A stretch of DNA of 64,000 bases from Candidatus Mcinerneyibacteriota bacterium (GCA_016937175.1 JAFGWL010000018.1:1-64000); one strand, 5' to 3'; shown: positions 16,472 to 25,783, numbered from the stretch's first letter. Numbers and translations: made by a program. Notes: generated by a model not told the origin, from the sequence alone.

Positions 16472-16809
16472 TACGACTCCCCGTGTATCCTGACCCATCC
16501 TTTTCCGATGCGTCGTTCCCATCCTTTGAGTTTATAGACTGCCCCCCGGATACCCGGCATGATCCTGATCTGCCTGTCCAGGGCTTCCAGGGTAGAGCGA
16601 TACTCGTGACTCAGCTTCTCCTGGATCAATTCTTCAGAATAGTAATAATCACGCCGGATCCTCATTACGGCCACATCCTGGCGTTCGATCTTTCCCTTGA
16701 TATAGGCCACCCCGTTGATGACTGAGATATCCAGAAGCGCTGTCTGAAGCCCGAGGCTCACAATGACTCTTCTCACCATGGAGGTCAGCTGAAAATCATT
16801 AATACTCAT
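16471..16809 (-). CDS. Hypothetical protein, BON-like
   Basis: A 112-residue protein. The segment LQTALLDISVINGVAYIKGKIE followed by a second strand-helix unit near the C-terminus (LDRQIRIMPGIRGAVYKLKGW) resembles a BON domain, the small alpha-beta fold found in envelope and membrane-attached proteins. No signal peptide is seen. It shares single-base stop-start overlaps with the TPR gene before and nadE after, so all three are co-translated. Why it accompanies NAD synthetase is not apparent. Confidence 0.6.
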   Translation of the reverse strand: MSINDFQLTSMVRRVIVSLGLQTALLDISVINGVAYIKGKIERQDVAVMRIRRDYYYSEELIQEKLSHEYRSTLEALDRQIRIMPGIRGAVYKLKGWERRIGKGWVRIHGES

Positions 16810-17933
16810 TATCCGATATACCGTTTCAATGCGGCCAGGGCTTCCTCTTCTGTGATCATCTTCATTTCTTGCAGAAAGCGGATAAAGCCTTTCAGATAAT
16901 TTGAAGAGACTGACCTGACCACGTCATCCCATAAGCCTTCTATCATCTCATCCTTGAGGCCCGGAACTTTTTCCAGGAGAGCAAAAACAGACTCCTTCGG
17001 TTCCTCTTTCTTCATGGCATGGAATATCCTGAATGTACCTGCCAGAGAATCGTCTGCGATTCCCTGAATAAACTCGCCCACCAGTTCAGGATCCTCTTTC
17101 ATCATGAGCAGCCTGAATTTCAGCATATTGGCTGAATAGTAGCGGGGATTCACAGTAAGGGCTTTCTCGCAATAGTCCAGGGCTTTCCCGACATCATTTT
17201 CCGAGAAATAATATTCAGCCAGCCTGTAAGCCACATCGGGCCAATCAGGATGACTTTCGAAAATCACATGAAGGAGCTCCCTGGCCCGGTCAAAGTGACC
17301 AAGCTCCGATTCCACATAGGAAAGTTCCAACCCGATCTTTTCATGCTCCGGGTGGGCTGAATACCCTTCTCTAAGTGCTTCTCCGGCAAGGGACAGTTCC
17401 CCCTGGGCATAACACAGTTGCCCCAGGGAAAGAAGAAGCTCTGCTTTCTTCGCTGAAGCGAAAAAGGCCGTGACATAGTAGAGAAAGGCCCGCCTCCAAC
17501 GTCCTTCTGTCTGGGCGATCCTTCCCAGGATCAGATAATACTCCCCGGCCAACTCCCCTTTGAAAAATGAGCGCTCCAGGAGATCCCGATGTTTTTCGAC
17601 CTGTTCGCTTAACGCGAGAAACCGGACCTGCGGATAACCGCTCATCTCAGGAGGATGACGATCCCCCGATTCCATACAGGTTCGGGCTGTCTTATATTTT
17701 TCATAATGATCGTTGATCTTGACCAGTTCCGCCATATACCTTCGCGACTCCTCCTGACGGCCGGAACAGTGAAGAAGGACAGAAAAGGGAAAGAGGACAT
17801 CGGGATACCCCTTTCCCTGTTTCAGCATTTCTCTGAAGAAAGTCTCCGCTTCACGGCTGTCCTGTTCCACTTCACGGGAGAGCAGGGAGATCTCTTCGCT
17901 TTGAATAAGCGTTCTGATATTTTCACTCATCAT
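16809..17933 (-). CDS. Tetratricopeptide-repeat protein
   Basis: A 374-residue protein made mostly of TPR-like helical pairs (for example AEYYFSENDVGKALDYCEKA and ELSLAGEALREGYSAHPEHE). No signal peptide or membrane segment is visible, so it is cytoplasmic. It starts 8 bases after the aminotransferase gene ends and overlaps the BON-like gene by one base. The role is presumably in protein-protein contact; no more specific function can be read. Confidence 0.8.
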   Translation of the reverse strand: MMSENIRTLIQSEEISLLSREVEQDSREAETFFREMLKQGKGYPDVLFPFSVLLHCSGRQEESRRYMAELVKINDHYEKYKTARTCMESGDRHPPEMSGYPQVRFLALSEQVEKHRDLLERSFFKGELAGEYYLILGRIAQTEGRWRRAFLYYVTAFFASAKKAELLLSLGQLCYAQGELSLAGEALREGYSAHPEHEKIGLELSYVESELGHFDRARELLHVIFESHPDWPDVAYRLAEYYFSENDVGKALDYCEKALTVNPRYYSANMLKFRLLMMKEDPELVGEFIQGIADDSLAGTFRIFHAMKKEEPKESVFALLEKVPGLKDEMIEGLWDDVVRSVSSNYLKGFIRFLQEMKMITEEEALAALKRYIG

Positions 17934-17941
17934 TAATCATA

Positions 17942-19132
17942 TCACCTGTTTCTGTACTTCTCAAGGGCCAACCCTAACAACTGAATACTCCGCCGCATAT
18001 CTTCTTCTTTCAGGACATAAGCGATCCGGATCTCATTCTTCCCCTTCCCGGGAGTAGCATAAAAACCGCTGGCAGGAGCCACCATGACTGTCTCGCCTTC
18101 ATGGGAAAAGCTTTCCAAAAGCCACCGGGCAAAATCCTCGGCGTTTTCTATAGGGAGTCTTACCACTGTGTAAAAAGCTCCGGCCGGTTTATGAAAAGTC
18201 ACGCCTTCAATCAGCCCCAATTCTTCAAAGACCACATCACGGCGTTTTTTGTATTCTCTCCGGGCCTCATCCAGATAATCTGGTCCTGTCTCGTAGAGAG
18301 CCACAGAGAGCACCTGGTCGATGGTGGGCGGACAGAGCCTGGCCTGGGCCAGGACCATGGCGGCATCGATAAACTCCCTGTTCTTTGTGATCATGGCTCC
18401 GATACGGGCTCCGCAGGCGGAATAGCGTTTGGAGACAGAATCGATGAGGATCACGCGCTGAGCATTCTCTTTAAAATGCATGACGCTGCTGTGCTCCCGT
18501 CCGTCATAGACAAACTCGTTATAGACTTCGTCACCGATTACGGTGAGGTTGTAATCTTCGGCAAGCCGGAAGACTTTTTCCATGTCTTCACGTGTATGGA
18601 CAGTGCCTGTGGGATTATTTGGAGAGCAGATCAGGATAGCCCGGGTATTCTCTGTGACGGCCTCTTCCATCTCCTCTTCTGAAGGCAGGTGAAACCCGTT
18701 TTCCACGGTGGTCGTCAGAGGTTTGATTTTGACCCCGGCCATCTTTGCGAAACCGTTATAATTGGCGTAATAGGGCTCAGGGATAAGGACCTCGTCTCCG
18801 GTATCCAGTGAGACCATAAAGGCAAAGTAGATGGCCTCGCTGCCGCCATTGGTCACCATGATATCTTTTTCATTTACATCATAACCGATCCCGCTGAAAT
18901 AGCCGGCCATGGCTTCACGGAGTTCCGGAATACCGTTAGAGGGAGCATAGGAGAGGACTTTCTCCTTAAAGGACCGCAGGACTTCAAAAGCCTTCGGGGG
19001 CGTCTCCACATCGGGTTGTCCGATATTGATGTGGTAGACCTTGATCCCTCTTTTTTTGGCAGCATCGGAAAAAGGAACTAATTTTCTAATCGGGGACGGA
19101 GGAATAGTACTCATTCTTTTGCTCACAGGCAT
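17942..19132 (-). CDS. Class I/II pyridoxal-phosphate aminotransferase
   Basis: A 396-residue aspartate-aminotransferase-fold enzyme. Visible motifs are GQPDVETP near the N-terminus, NGGSEAIYFAF (phosphate-binding loop), CSPNNPTGTV, GDEVYNEFVYDG and the PLP lysine in DSVSKRYSACGARIG. The ATG at 19132 is preferred because AAAGGAG lies about 8 bases upstream; an ATG 11 codons further up lies in the tonB terminator. The sequence cannot fix the substrate; aspartate, aromatic or branched-chain amino acids are all possible. It opens the operon aminotransferase-TPR-BON-nadE-small membrane protein. Confidence 0.92.
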   Translation of the reverse strand: MPVSKRMSTIPPSPIRKLVPFSDAAKKRGIKVYHINIGQPDVETPPKAFEVLRSFKEKVLSYAPSNGIPELREAMAGYFSGIGYDVNEKDIMVTNGGSEAIYFAFMVSLDTGDEVLIPEPYYANYNGFAKMAGVKIKPLTTTVENGFHLPSEEEMEEAVTENTRAILICSPNNPTGTVHTREDMEKVFRLAEDYNLTVIGDEVYNEFVYDGREHSSVMHFKENAQRVILIDSVSKRYSACGARIGAMITKNREFIDAAMVLAQARLCPPTIDQVLSVALYETGPDYLDEARREYKKRRDVVFEELGLIEGVTFHKPAGAFYTVVRLPIENAEDFARWLLESFSHEGETVMVAPASGFYATPGKGKNEIRIAYVLKEEDMRRSIQLLGLALEKYRNR

Positions 19133-19152
19133 TGCAGGCTCCTTTTTTTGAT

Positions 19153-19189
19153 AAAAAAAAGGCACGAAGATGATATCCTCCGTGCCTTT
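19153..19189 (-). terminator. Terminator after the tonB-exbDDB operon
   Basis: On the minus strand AAAGGCACG pairs with CGTGCCTTT (9 bp, with further partial pairing inside) and runs into eight T residues. It lies between the tonB stop and the aminotransferase start. Confidence 0.92.
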
Positions 19190-19215
19190 CTCTTCTTAGA
19201 AATTGTATAGTCTCG

Positions 19216-19830
19216 TCAACGTAACGTGAAGTTGTACGTAAACCCGAACCATACGGCCACGGGAACACCATTGTTTTCTGCAGGCTTGAACTTGGCCCGG
19301 TAAGCAGCCTCGACGGCAGCTTTATCCAGAGCCTCGGAAACACCCTTCATCAGAACCACTTTCTTCACATCACCGTTGATGTCGATCCATGCTTTGACAA
19401 ACACACGCCCCTCAAGGCCGGCTTTTCTGGCCAGTTCGGGGTACTCCGGCGGTGGTTTACTCACAACGACCGGAGCATTGGAATAAGGGATGAAAGCATC
19501 CGGAGGCGGTATCTCAGTATCCACCGCCTGCTGATCCAGATCTAGGTCTGTATCGGCAATGGTCGCTTCCTCATCAACCTCTTCATCCTCTTCAGCTTCC
19601 ACGACCTGTTTAGGCTTCTGGACGACCTGAGGTTCCGTAGGCTCCTGGATCACTTCTGTCTGATCCACGACGTCGACTTTCACTTCCCTGATCTTCTTCG
19701 GCCTGTAAGGCTGCGGTTTGGGACTGGGAATCGTCCACAACATAAGAAGAATCAGAGCAAAGCTGGCAATAAGAGCTATCCGTGTGAACAACGGATCCAT
19801 GTCCTGTAATCGCTTAACATGTTCTGCCAT
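19216..19830 (-). CDS. tonB: TonB family protein
   Basis: A 204-residue energy-transducing protein. One membrane helix (about residues 16-35, IALIASFALILLMLWTIP) is followed by a Pro/Glu/Val-rich periplasmic linker and a C-terminal TonB domain with PPEYPELARKAGLEGRVFVK, AALDKAAVEAAYRAKFKPA and a final beta strand ending FGFTYNFTLR. It links the ExbB/ExbD motor to outer-membrane receptors, and the BtuB-like receptor at 49.7 kb is a plausible client. It is the last gene of the exbB-exbD-exbD-tonB operon. Confidence 0.95.
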   Translation of the reverse strand: MAEHVKRLQDMDPLFTRIALIASFALILLMLWTIPSPKPQPYRPKKIREVKVDVVDQTEVIQEPTEPQVVQKPKQVVEAEEDEEVDEEATIADTDLDLDQQAVDTEIPPPDAFIPYSNAPVVVSKPPPEYPELARKAGLEGRVFVKAWIDINGDVKKVVLMKGVSEALDKAAVEAAYRAKFKPAENNGVPVAVWFGFTYNFTLR

Positions 19831-19836
19831 TGCTCA

Positions 19837-20259
19837 TCACCTCCCGCCGCTTTCGACGTTTGCACCCAAAACCACCCGGAGGGCTCCGGAGGCTTTGAGC
19901 TCCTCAAAGACGGCATCGACGGCTCCGTAACGGGCAGTCTTGTCGGCTTTGATCTCCACGATCAGCTCTCCGTTGGTCTCAAACATTTTCTGGTCCATGA
20001 GATTGCTGACAAACTCCATAGGAACGAATTTGTCCTCGATGGCCACTTTTCCCTGATCGTTGATCCAGACGATGGCCAGATTTTTTCTCTGAAGCTTCTC
20101 AACCTTTTCAGCCAAGGGGAGTTGCAAGTCGATTCCACTGTCCACCTTAAATACCGTTGTGACCATGAAGAATACCAGCAAGAGGAAGGCGATATCTGCC
20201 ATGGAAGCGGTGGGTATCTTGGCGTCAGCGCTTTTCTTTTTCCGTTTAATAACAGCCAT
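19837..20259 (-). CDS. exbD: ExbD/TolR family biopolymer transport protein
   Basis: A 140-residue ExbD/TolR protein. A basic N-terminus is followed by one membrane helix (SMADIAFLLLVFFMVTTVF) containing the Asp that carries protons, and a periplasmic domain ending in DAVFEELKASGALRVVLGA. This is the second of two exbD genes, next to tonB. The two copies share the helix but differ in the periplasmic part, so they may form a heteromeric stator rather than being redundant. Confidence 0.95.
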   Translation of the reverse strand: MAVIKRKKKSADAKIPTASMADIAFLLLVFFMVTTVFKVDSGIDLQLPLAEKVEKLQRKNLAIVWINDQGKVAIEDKFVPMEFVSNLMDQKMFETNGELIVEIKADKTARYGAVDAVFEELKASGALRVVLGANVESGGR

Positions 20260-20270
20260 GACTTCCCTCG

Positions 20271-20681
20271 CTATCTTTTCTTGTTAACTTGTAATGAAAT
20301 CTTTTTCATTCCGATCTTCTTCATTTCGTCGAAGATACTCAACATCCATTCGTAGCGGGCATTGACGTCTGTCTTAATGATCACGACCAGCTTGTCGTTC
20401 TCCTTCATCCGGGATTCGACATAGTTGGAAATGGTGGTCAATTCCTGCATCGGCTGATCATCCACATAGATGTTTCCCGCGCTGTTGATAAAGATCTTGC
20501 ACAGATTCTGTTTGGGGATCTTCGCCGAACCTTGAGCTTCTCCGGGCAACATAATGGACAGGCCCTTGTCATTGAAGAACCCTGTCGTCACCATGAAGAA
20601 GATCAGCAGAAGGAACGCAATATCCGCCATGGATGAATCGGGGATATCCTCCTGCACTTTCAAGCGACTTTTTCTTAACAT
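20271..20681 (-). CDS. exbD: ExbD/TolR family biopolymer transport protein
   Basis: A 136-residue ExbD/TolR protein with the membrane helix SSMADIAFLLLIFFMVTTGF carrying the essential Asp. The periplasmic domain includes KIFINSAGNIYVDDQPM and ends in a Lys-rich tail. It lies 14 bases after exbB and 11 bases before the second exbD. Confidence 0.95.
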   Translation of the reverse strand: MLRKSRLKVQEDIPDSSMADIAFLLLIFFMVTTGFFNDKGLSIMLPGEAQGSAKIPKQNLCKIFINSAGNIYVDDQPMQELTTISNYVESRMKENDKLVVIIKTDVNARYEWMLSIFDEMKKIGMKKISLQVNKKR

Positions 20682-20695
20682 GCGTCCCCCTTCAA

Positions 20696-21319
20696 TTATT
20701 TGGCCTTGGTCTGGGTCTTCAAAATCTCAAGAAATTCTCTTGTGCTCTCTTCAACGCTCAGAATAATGGCCGATACTTTGGCGGTAAAATAGTTGTAAAA
20801 CAGGTTGACCGGAATAGCGATAGTCAGTCCTGTAGCTGTGGTGATCAACGCTTCGGAGATACCGGAGGCCACGACAGTGGCTTCAACGCTTCCCGCCATG
20901 GCGATAGCATCAAAGGCGTGGATCATACCGAGAACTGTCCCGAGGAACCCGATCATGGGGGCGACTGTAAAACCGGTCACCAAAAAGGTCAGGTTCTTCT
21001 CAAGGAAAGCCAGCTCAGTGTTGGCTGTACTCTCGATTGACTTTTCCACTTCATTCATGTCCCCGCTCGTCTGCTGGAATTTCAGCAAGCCGGCTCTCAT
21101 GATAGAGGGTACGGGGCCGGGAGTGACTTCGCACACTTCGATCGCTTCATCAACGTTTCCCTGAACGAGGTGAGATTTGAATTCCACGAGGAATTTCTTG
21201 GCTGACCTGGTCGCTTTGGCGTAGACAATAAAACGCTCAATAATTACGACTAATGATAATATTGCCACCAGGGCAAGAAGATACATTACAGATCCACCTC
21301 TTACAAAAAGTTCCATCAT
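20696..21319 (-). CDS. exbB: ExbB/TolQ/MotA-type proton channel protein
   Basis: A 207-residue protein with three membrane helices: one near the N-terminus (GGSVMYLLALVAILSLVVII) and two in the conserved C-terminal half (NLTFLVTGFTVAPMIGFLGTV and the GISEALITTATGLTIAIPVN stretch). With ExbD it forms the proton-driven motor for TonB. The ATG at 21319 (MMELFVRGG) is chosen because GGGAGG lies 8 bases ahead, and the longer start at 21349 would place the -10 box inside the coding region. Confidence 0.94.
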   Translation of the reverse strand: MMELFVRGGSVMYLLALVAILSLVVIIERFIVYAKATRSAKKFLVEFKSHLVQGNVDEAIEVCEVTPGPVPSIMRAGLLKFQQTSGDMNEVEKSIESTANTELAFLEKNLTFLVTGFTVAPMIGFLGTVLGMIHAFDAIAMAGSVEATVVASGISEALITTATGLTIAIPVNLFYNYFTAKVSAIILSVEESTREFLEILKTQTKAK

Positions 21320-21348
21320 AATAAAAACCTCCCTATTCTGTTTTTTCA

Positions 21349-21377
21349 ATTATAATAACCCCAAAATCAGAAGTCAA
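21349..21377 (-). promoter_or_regulatory. Promoter for exbB-exbD-exbD-tonB
   Basis: Minus-strand TTGACT (21377-21372), 17 bases, TATAAT (21354-21349). The expected start of transcription is near 21342, just upstream of the ribosome site. Confidence 0.8.
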
Positions 21378-21400
21378 TAAAAATATTGAAAAGCCAAGAC

Positions 21401-21434
21401 AAAAAGCCTGAAACTCTTTTTTATTGTTTTCAGG
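21401..21434 (-). terminator. Terminator of the envelope operon, after bioY
   Basis: On the minus strand CCTGAAA pairs with TTTCAGG around an A-rich loop and is followed by CTTTTTG. It lies between the bioY stop and the exbB promoter. Confidence 0.65.
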
Positions 21435-21483
21435 GCACTTAACAATTCTTTTCGTTTTGAATTATTTTAATATAGTGTTTGAT

Positions 21484-22029
21484 TTAACGATTCAGCTGTC
21501 CCAGGGCCGGCCGGATCCTCCGAGCTGTCCAGAGAACCCCTGCTGCCTTGAGTAAGTCCAAAGGAAGAAAGGGCGCCACCCCGTATTTGATGACCAGGAT
21601 CATGGGGAAATCTCCCTCCATATAGATATTCTTCACCCAGTAGAGCCAGGCGCCGCCCGTCAGGTAGATCACGCCCAAACCGGCGGACAGGGCCAGAAAT
21701 CCGCCTGCCGTAGTCTTCGCCCGGGGATAGAGGACCCCGGCCAGGGCCCCGCCCAGGACAAACCCTGCCAGATAACCGAAGGTAGGTGAGACAAAGTACC
21801 CCGGGCCGCCGCCTCCTGAAAAGACCGGAAGCCCTGCCAGGCCCAGGAAAATGTAGAGAAGGGCAGGAAGAGCCCCTCTTATTCCAAGCAGCGCCGGGCC
21901 CAGAAGGGCGAAAAAGACCTGAAGGGTCAACGGAACCCCTCCCGGCAAAGGAATCCTGACAAAGGAACCGGCGATAAGAAGAGCCGTCAAAAGTGCCGTG
22001 ACAGTAAGACGGGAAGCAGGCCTTTTCAT
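21484..22029 (-). CDS. bioY: Biotin transporter BioY
   Basis: A 181-residue integral membrane protein with about six helices, the substrate-binding S component of an ECF biotin transporter. The N-terminal VPLTLQVFFALLGPALLG and the central SPTFGYLAGFVLGG segment match the family signatures for biotin binding. The ATG overlaps the pgeF stop by ATGA. No EcfA or EcfT genes are nearby, so it either uses shared energising subunits encoded elsewhere or works alone. Its place at the end of a cell-envelope and secretion operon is unusual. Confidence 0.93.
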   Translation of the reverse strand: MKRPASRLTVTALLTALLIAGSFVRIPLPGGVPLTLQVFFALLGPALLGIRGALPALLYIFLGLAGLPVFSGGGGPGYFVSPTFGYLAGFVLGGALAGVLYPRAKTTAGGFLALSAGLGVIYLTGGAWLYWVKNIYMEGDFPMILVIKYGVAPFLPLDLLKAAGVLWTARRIRPALGQLNR

Positions 22030-22640
22030 CCTTCTCCTCCCAGGCGGATCCAGGCGCCGTGCCTTTTGTGAGTCTTATCCCTTCTATAGCTGAAAAGGCC
22101 TGGCGAACAAATAGTGCATCGGGGGTCCACCGTGATCCGAAAGCAGCCCCTCGAGACAAGAATGCTCTTCAGATATCCGGGGATATCCAGGTAGGACTTC
22201 CCGCGTCTCCTTTCAATAAAGGGAGCCATGCTTTCGGGAAGAAGGGTAAAAATATCTTCCATGACCTCGTAACAACAGGCCCGCGCCGACGGGAAAAGAT
22301 GGACAGACAGCTTAGCTGCTTCGATCCCCTCCCGTGCCATGATCTCAAGTCCTTTTTCCAGGATACCTGCAGCAGCCCCTCTCCAACCTGCATGAAGGAT
22401 CATGGCAGGCCCCTCGTCGCCCCAGAGCGCCACAGCTGTGCAGTCCGCGACCCGGACCATCAGCGTCAACCCGGGGATCCGGGTCACCAGGCCGTCACAC
22501 GGCCCGTAGATACCCTCCTCAGCGACCGTCAGGATCGCACTTTCGTGTACCTGACGGCATAGCGCCGCAGGCTTGAGAAAGGCCGGGACATCCCCCGAAG
22601 AGAGGTCCTCAAGAAGAAAACCGGTCTCGGCCACACTCAA
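22026..22640 (-). CDS. pgeF: Peptidoglycan editing factor PgeF (YfiH / multicopper polyphenol oxidase fold)
   Basis: A 204-residue member of the YfiH/DUF152 family, shown in E. coli to keep non-canonical amino acids out of peptidoglycan precursors. The metal and substrate motifs are present: RQVHES, GPCDGLVT, VRVADCTAVAL, HAGWRGAAAG and SYRRDKT near the end. It is shorter than the usual 240-250 residues, mostly at the N-terminus. It overlaps secA by four bases. Its position after two M23 peptidases and a lytic transglycosylase fits a cell-wall role. Confidence 0.92.
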   Translation of the reverse strand: MSVAETGFLLEDLSSGDVPAFLKPAALCRQVHESAILTVAEEGIYGPCDGLVTRIPGLTLMVRVADCTAVALWGDEGPAMILHAGWRGAAAGILEKGLEIMAREGIEAAKLSVHLFPSARACCYEVMEDIFTLLPESMAPFIERRRGKSYLDIPGYLKSILVSRGCFRITVDPRCTICSPGLFSYRRDKTHKRHGAWIRLGGEG

Positions 22641-25600
22641 TCCTCATATTTCGGCCAGCAGCAATGCTTATATTTTTTCCCCGATCCGCAGGGACAGGGG
22701 TCGTTTCGTCCCACTTTAGCTGTCTTTGTGATGGTCTTGGTCTTCCCCCGCTCCCCCATAGCTGCATTTGTCGTCGTGCTGTATTCCAGGCGGGCGGCTT
22801 CAGTTTCAGGAGAGTTCTCCTTCTTTTCCACGGCGACATGGAAGACAGCGCGGATGATATGGTGTTCGATGGTGGTATCCAGTTGGGAAAACATCTCGAA
22901 GGACTCTTTTTTATATTCAAAGAGAGGGTCTTTCTGGGCGTAGGCCCTGAGATTGATCCCCTCCATGAGATTATCGATGGCATAGAGATGCTCCCGCCAG
23001 TTCCTGTCGATGGTGTCCAGCATGACCAGGCGCTGAATATTCCGCATGGTCTCCTCTCCGAACTCCGCTTCACGAAGATCGTAGAGTCTCTCTACCCCGT
23101 CCATGACCATGGACTTAAGCTCTTCACGGGAGGGATCTTTGTCCGGGTCAAAAGGAAAACGCAGCGCAAAATATTCAAGCAGATAATCATTAAGGCCTTC
23201 GTAATCCCAGTCAAAGGAACGGATATCGGGGGGACAGTAGAGATCCAGCCCCTCATCCACCACTCGCTCCATAATATTAAAGATCTCGTCTTTGAGAAGA
23301 TCCCTGCGATGCACCCTCAGGCGTCCGTCCTGTCCGGTTTCCAGCAGTTCATATTTTTTCAGAAGGTCCGTCAGGAGCCTTTCAAATCCAAGTTCTTCGA
23401 TAGTTACCCGAAGCTCTTTCTCATCGCGGAACTCTTCTTTTGAAAGAGTTTTGAAGAAGGAAGCGATGTAAGCTGTCTCCAGGACAAAGTTCCGGTTCTC
23501 ATAGATCACGGCACGTTGCTTGTTCATGACATCATCATATTCCAGCGTATGTTTCCGGATCTGGAAATTGCGATGCTCCACCTTTTTCTGAGCGCTTTCG
23601 ATCTGCCGTGAAATAAGAGGATGTTCTATGGCCTGCCCCTCTTCCATGTTGAGCCGGTCCAAAACAGAGATGATCCTGTCGGATCCGAAGAGACGCATGA
23701 GATTGTCTTCAAGAGAGACGAAAAAGCGCGAAAGTCCGGGATCCCCCTGACGTCCGCTTCGTCCCCGAAGCTGACGGTCGATCCGCCGGCTTTCATGGCG
23801 CTCTGTACCGATGACATAGAGGCCGCAGGGGACATCATCCATACACTCTTTGATAGGATGTGGAGGCTCACCTTCATGATCCCCGCCCACAAGGAAACAC
23901 TCTTCACACTCTTTGACTCCTTCCCCCAGTTTAATATCGGTCCCGCGCCCCGCCATATTGGTAGCGATGGTCACGGCGCCGGCTTTCCCGGCGTCGCTGA
24001 TGATCTCCGCTTCCTTGAGATGGTTTTTGGCATTGAGGACATTAGCCCTGATCCCTTTCCGTGTGAGCATCCTGGCAAGAAGCTCGGAATCCTCCACAGA
24101 GACCGTGCCTACAAGAATTGGCTGGGAAGAAGCGTGCTTCCGTTCTATTTCATCGATTACAGCATTAAACTTCTCTTTTTTCGTCTTGAAGACGAGATCG
24201 TTGTAATCAAACCGCCGGACAGGCTTATTGGTAGGGATGACGATGACCTCCATCCCGTAGATCTCCTTGAACTCGGCAGCCTCTGTGATAGCCGTTCCGG
24301 TCATCCCGGCCAGCTTGTCATACATCCGGAAAAAATTCTGGAGCGTGATGGTGGCAAAGGTCTGGGTCTCTCCTTCAATAGTTACCCCTTCCTTGGCTTC
24401 CAGGGCCTGATGCAGTCCGTCGCTGAAACGGCGGCCGGGCATGAGGCGCCCGGTATACTCGTCCACGATCAGGACTTTGTTATCCTGGACCACGTACTCC
24501 ACATCCTTTTCAAAAAGGGAGTAGGCCCGGAGAAGCTGAGAGACGGCATGAAGGATCTCGCTTTTTTCGGCATACTCCTTCTGGACTCTCCTTTTTTCCT
24601 TTTCCCTCTCCTTTTCATCATCTGTCGTCTCGTCGATACGGGCGAAGGTCTCCCCGATGTCTGTCAGTTCGAACAAAGCCGGGTTATCCGGGGACAAAAG
24701 GCGCCGTCCGTTCTCCGTCAGATCGGCCACATGCCTCTTCTCATCGATGACATAATAGAGATCCTCTTCAAGGAGATGAAGGCTCTTGTCTCTCAGATAG
24801 GCCAGTTCGGTATCCCCGATCAGCCGCTGTATCCTGGTCTCCTGTTTCATCTTCATCAGCTGTTTGTGTTTGGACAGCCCTTTTTCCGCTGTCAAAAGAA
24901 GCTTGCCGGCCAGCCGTTCCTCTCCCTTCTCCAGAGCCTCCTGGGCTTCCCGGACAAGACGGGAGACCTTGTCCCGCTGCTTCGAGACCAGGGCACGCAC
25001 CTTCGGGTTAAAATCCCTGAAATAGGAGTTATTGCTCCTCTGGACCGGGCCGGATATGATCAGCGGTGTCCTGGCTTCGTCGATGAGGATGGAATCCACT
25101 TCATCGATAATGGCGAATTCCCTGTATTTCTGGACCTGTTCATCCAGTGACCAGACCATATTGTCCCGGAGGTAGTCAAAGCCGAATTCGCTGTTTGTCC
25201 CGTAGACGATATCTTTCGTATAGGCTGCTTTCCTCTCGTTTGTATCCATCCCGTTCTGCAGACAGCTCACCGTCAGCCCCAAGGTCTCATAAAGAAGACC
25301 CATCCACTGACTGTCCCGAAGGGCCAGATAATCATTGACAGTGACCACATGGACCTGGCCCTTAAGGGCGTTCAGGTAAGCGGGCATGGTCGCTACAAGG
25401 GTCTTCCCTTCTCCGGTAGCCATCTCGGCGATCTGCCCGTCATGGATCACCATGCCTCCGATAAGCTGTACGTCAAAAGGGACCATATCCCACTCTTTGT
25501 CGTGCCCTGTGACTTGGGCTGCTGCTTTTGTGTCTGCAAGATACCGGCAGCTTCTTTTGACAAGAGCAAAAGCTTCGCAGAGGATATCGTCTGTTGTCTT

Positions 25601-25783
25601 GCCTTCACGGAGAGCTTCTCTCAACTCTTCTGTCTTCTTTCTGAAATCTCCGGGATCCTTCAGTGTCCCCAGGAAAATCTCATAAAAACGGTTGATCTCG
25701 TCAACACGCTTATTGTAGCGTTTTACTATCTTTTCCTGGTAATTGCCAAAAATCGTCTGAAAGATGTTTGCCATCGTTGTCAC
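22637..25783 (-). CDS. secA: Preprotein translocase ATPase SecA (long form)
   Basis: A 1048-residue SecA, the ATPase that pushes unfolded proteins through SecYEG. Walker A is EMATGEGKTLVATMPAYLN and the DEAD-type box is IIDEVDSILIDEARTPLIIS. The C-terminus has the zinc-binding SEC-C motif DPCPCGSGKKYKHCC. It is about 150 residues longer than E. coli-type SecA because of a charged, mostly helical insertion around residues 240-400 (for example VRALVSKQRDKVSRLVREAQ and AEKGLSKHKQLMKMKQE). In my recollection similar insertions occur in SecAs of the Bacteroidota/Chlorobiota side of the tree. The start is directly adjacent to the upstream M23 gene's stop. Confidence 0.97.
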   Translation of the reverse strand: MTTMANIFQTIFGNYQEKIVKRYNKRVDEINRFYEIFLGTLKDPGDFRKKTEELREALREGKTTDDILCEAFALVKRSCRYLADTKAAAQVTGHDKEWDMVPFDVQLIGGMVIHDGQIAEMATGEGKTLVATMPAYLNALKGQVHVVTVNDYLALRDSQWMGLLYETLGLTVSCLQNGMDTNERKAAYTKDIVYGTNSEFGFDYLRDNMVWSLDEQVQKYREFAIIDEVDSILIDEARTPLIISGPVQRSNNSYFRDFNPKVRALVSKQRDKVSRLVREAQEALEKGEERLAGKLLLTAEKGLSKHKQLMKMKQETRIQRLIGDTELAYLRDKSLHLLEEDLYYVIDEKRHVADLTENGRRLLSPDNPALFELTDIGETFARIDETTDDEKEREKEKRRVQKEYAEKSEILHAVSQLLRAYSLFEKDVEYVVQDNKVLIVDEYTGRLMPGRRFSDGLHQALEAKEGVTIEGETQTFATITLQNFFRMYDKLAGMTGTAITEAAEFKEIYGMEVIVIPTNKPVRRFDYNDLVFKTKKEKFNAVIDEIERKHASSQPILVGTVSVEDSELLARMLTRKGIRANVLNAKNHLKEAEIISDAGKAGAVTIATNMAGRGTDIKLGEGVKECEECFLVGGDHEGEPPHPIKECMDDVPCGLYVIGTERHESRRIDRQLRGRSGRQGDPGLSRFFVSLEDNLMRLFGSDRIISVLDRLNMEEGQAIEHPLISRQIESAQKKVEHRNFQIRKHTLEYDDVMNKQRAVIYENRNFVLETAYIASFFKTLSKEEFRDEKELRVTIEELGFERLLTDLLKKYELLETGQDGRLRVHRRDLLKDEIFNIMERVVDEGLDLYCPPDIRSFDWDYEGLNDYLLEYFALRFPFDPDKDPSREELKSMVMDGVERLYDLREAEFGEETMRNIQRLVMLDTIDRNWREHLYAIDNLMEGINLRAYAQKDPLFEYKKESFEMFSQLDTTIEHHIIRAVFHVAVEKKENSPETEAARLEYSTTTNAAMGERGKTKTITKTAKVGRNDPCPCGSGKKYKHCCWPKYED

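Noticed and set aside
23621-25150. Long plus-strand open frame opposite secA
   Set aside because: It has no ribosome site or family motif and lies fully opposite a well-supported secA; codon structure of secA explains the absence of stops.
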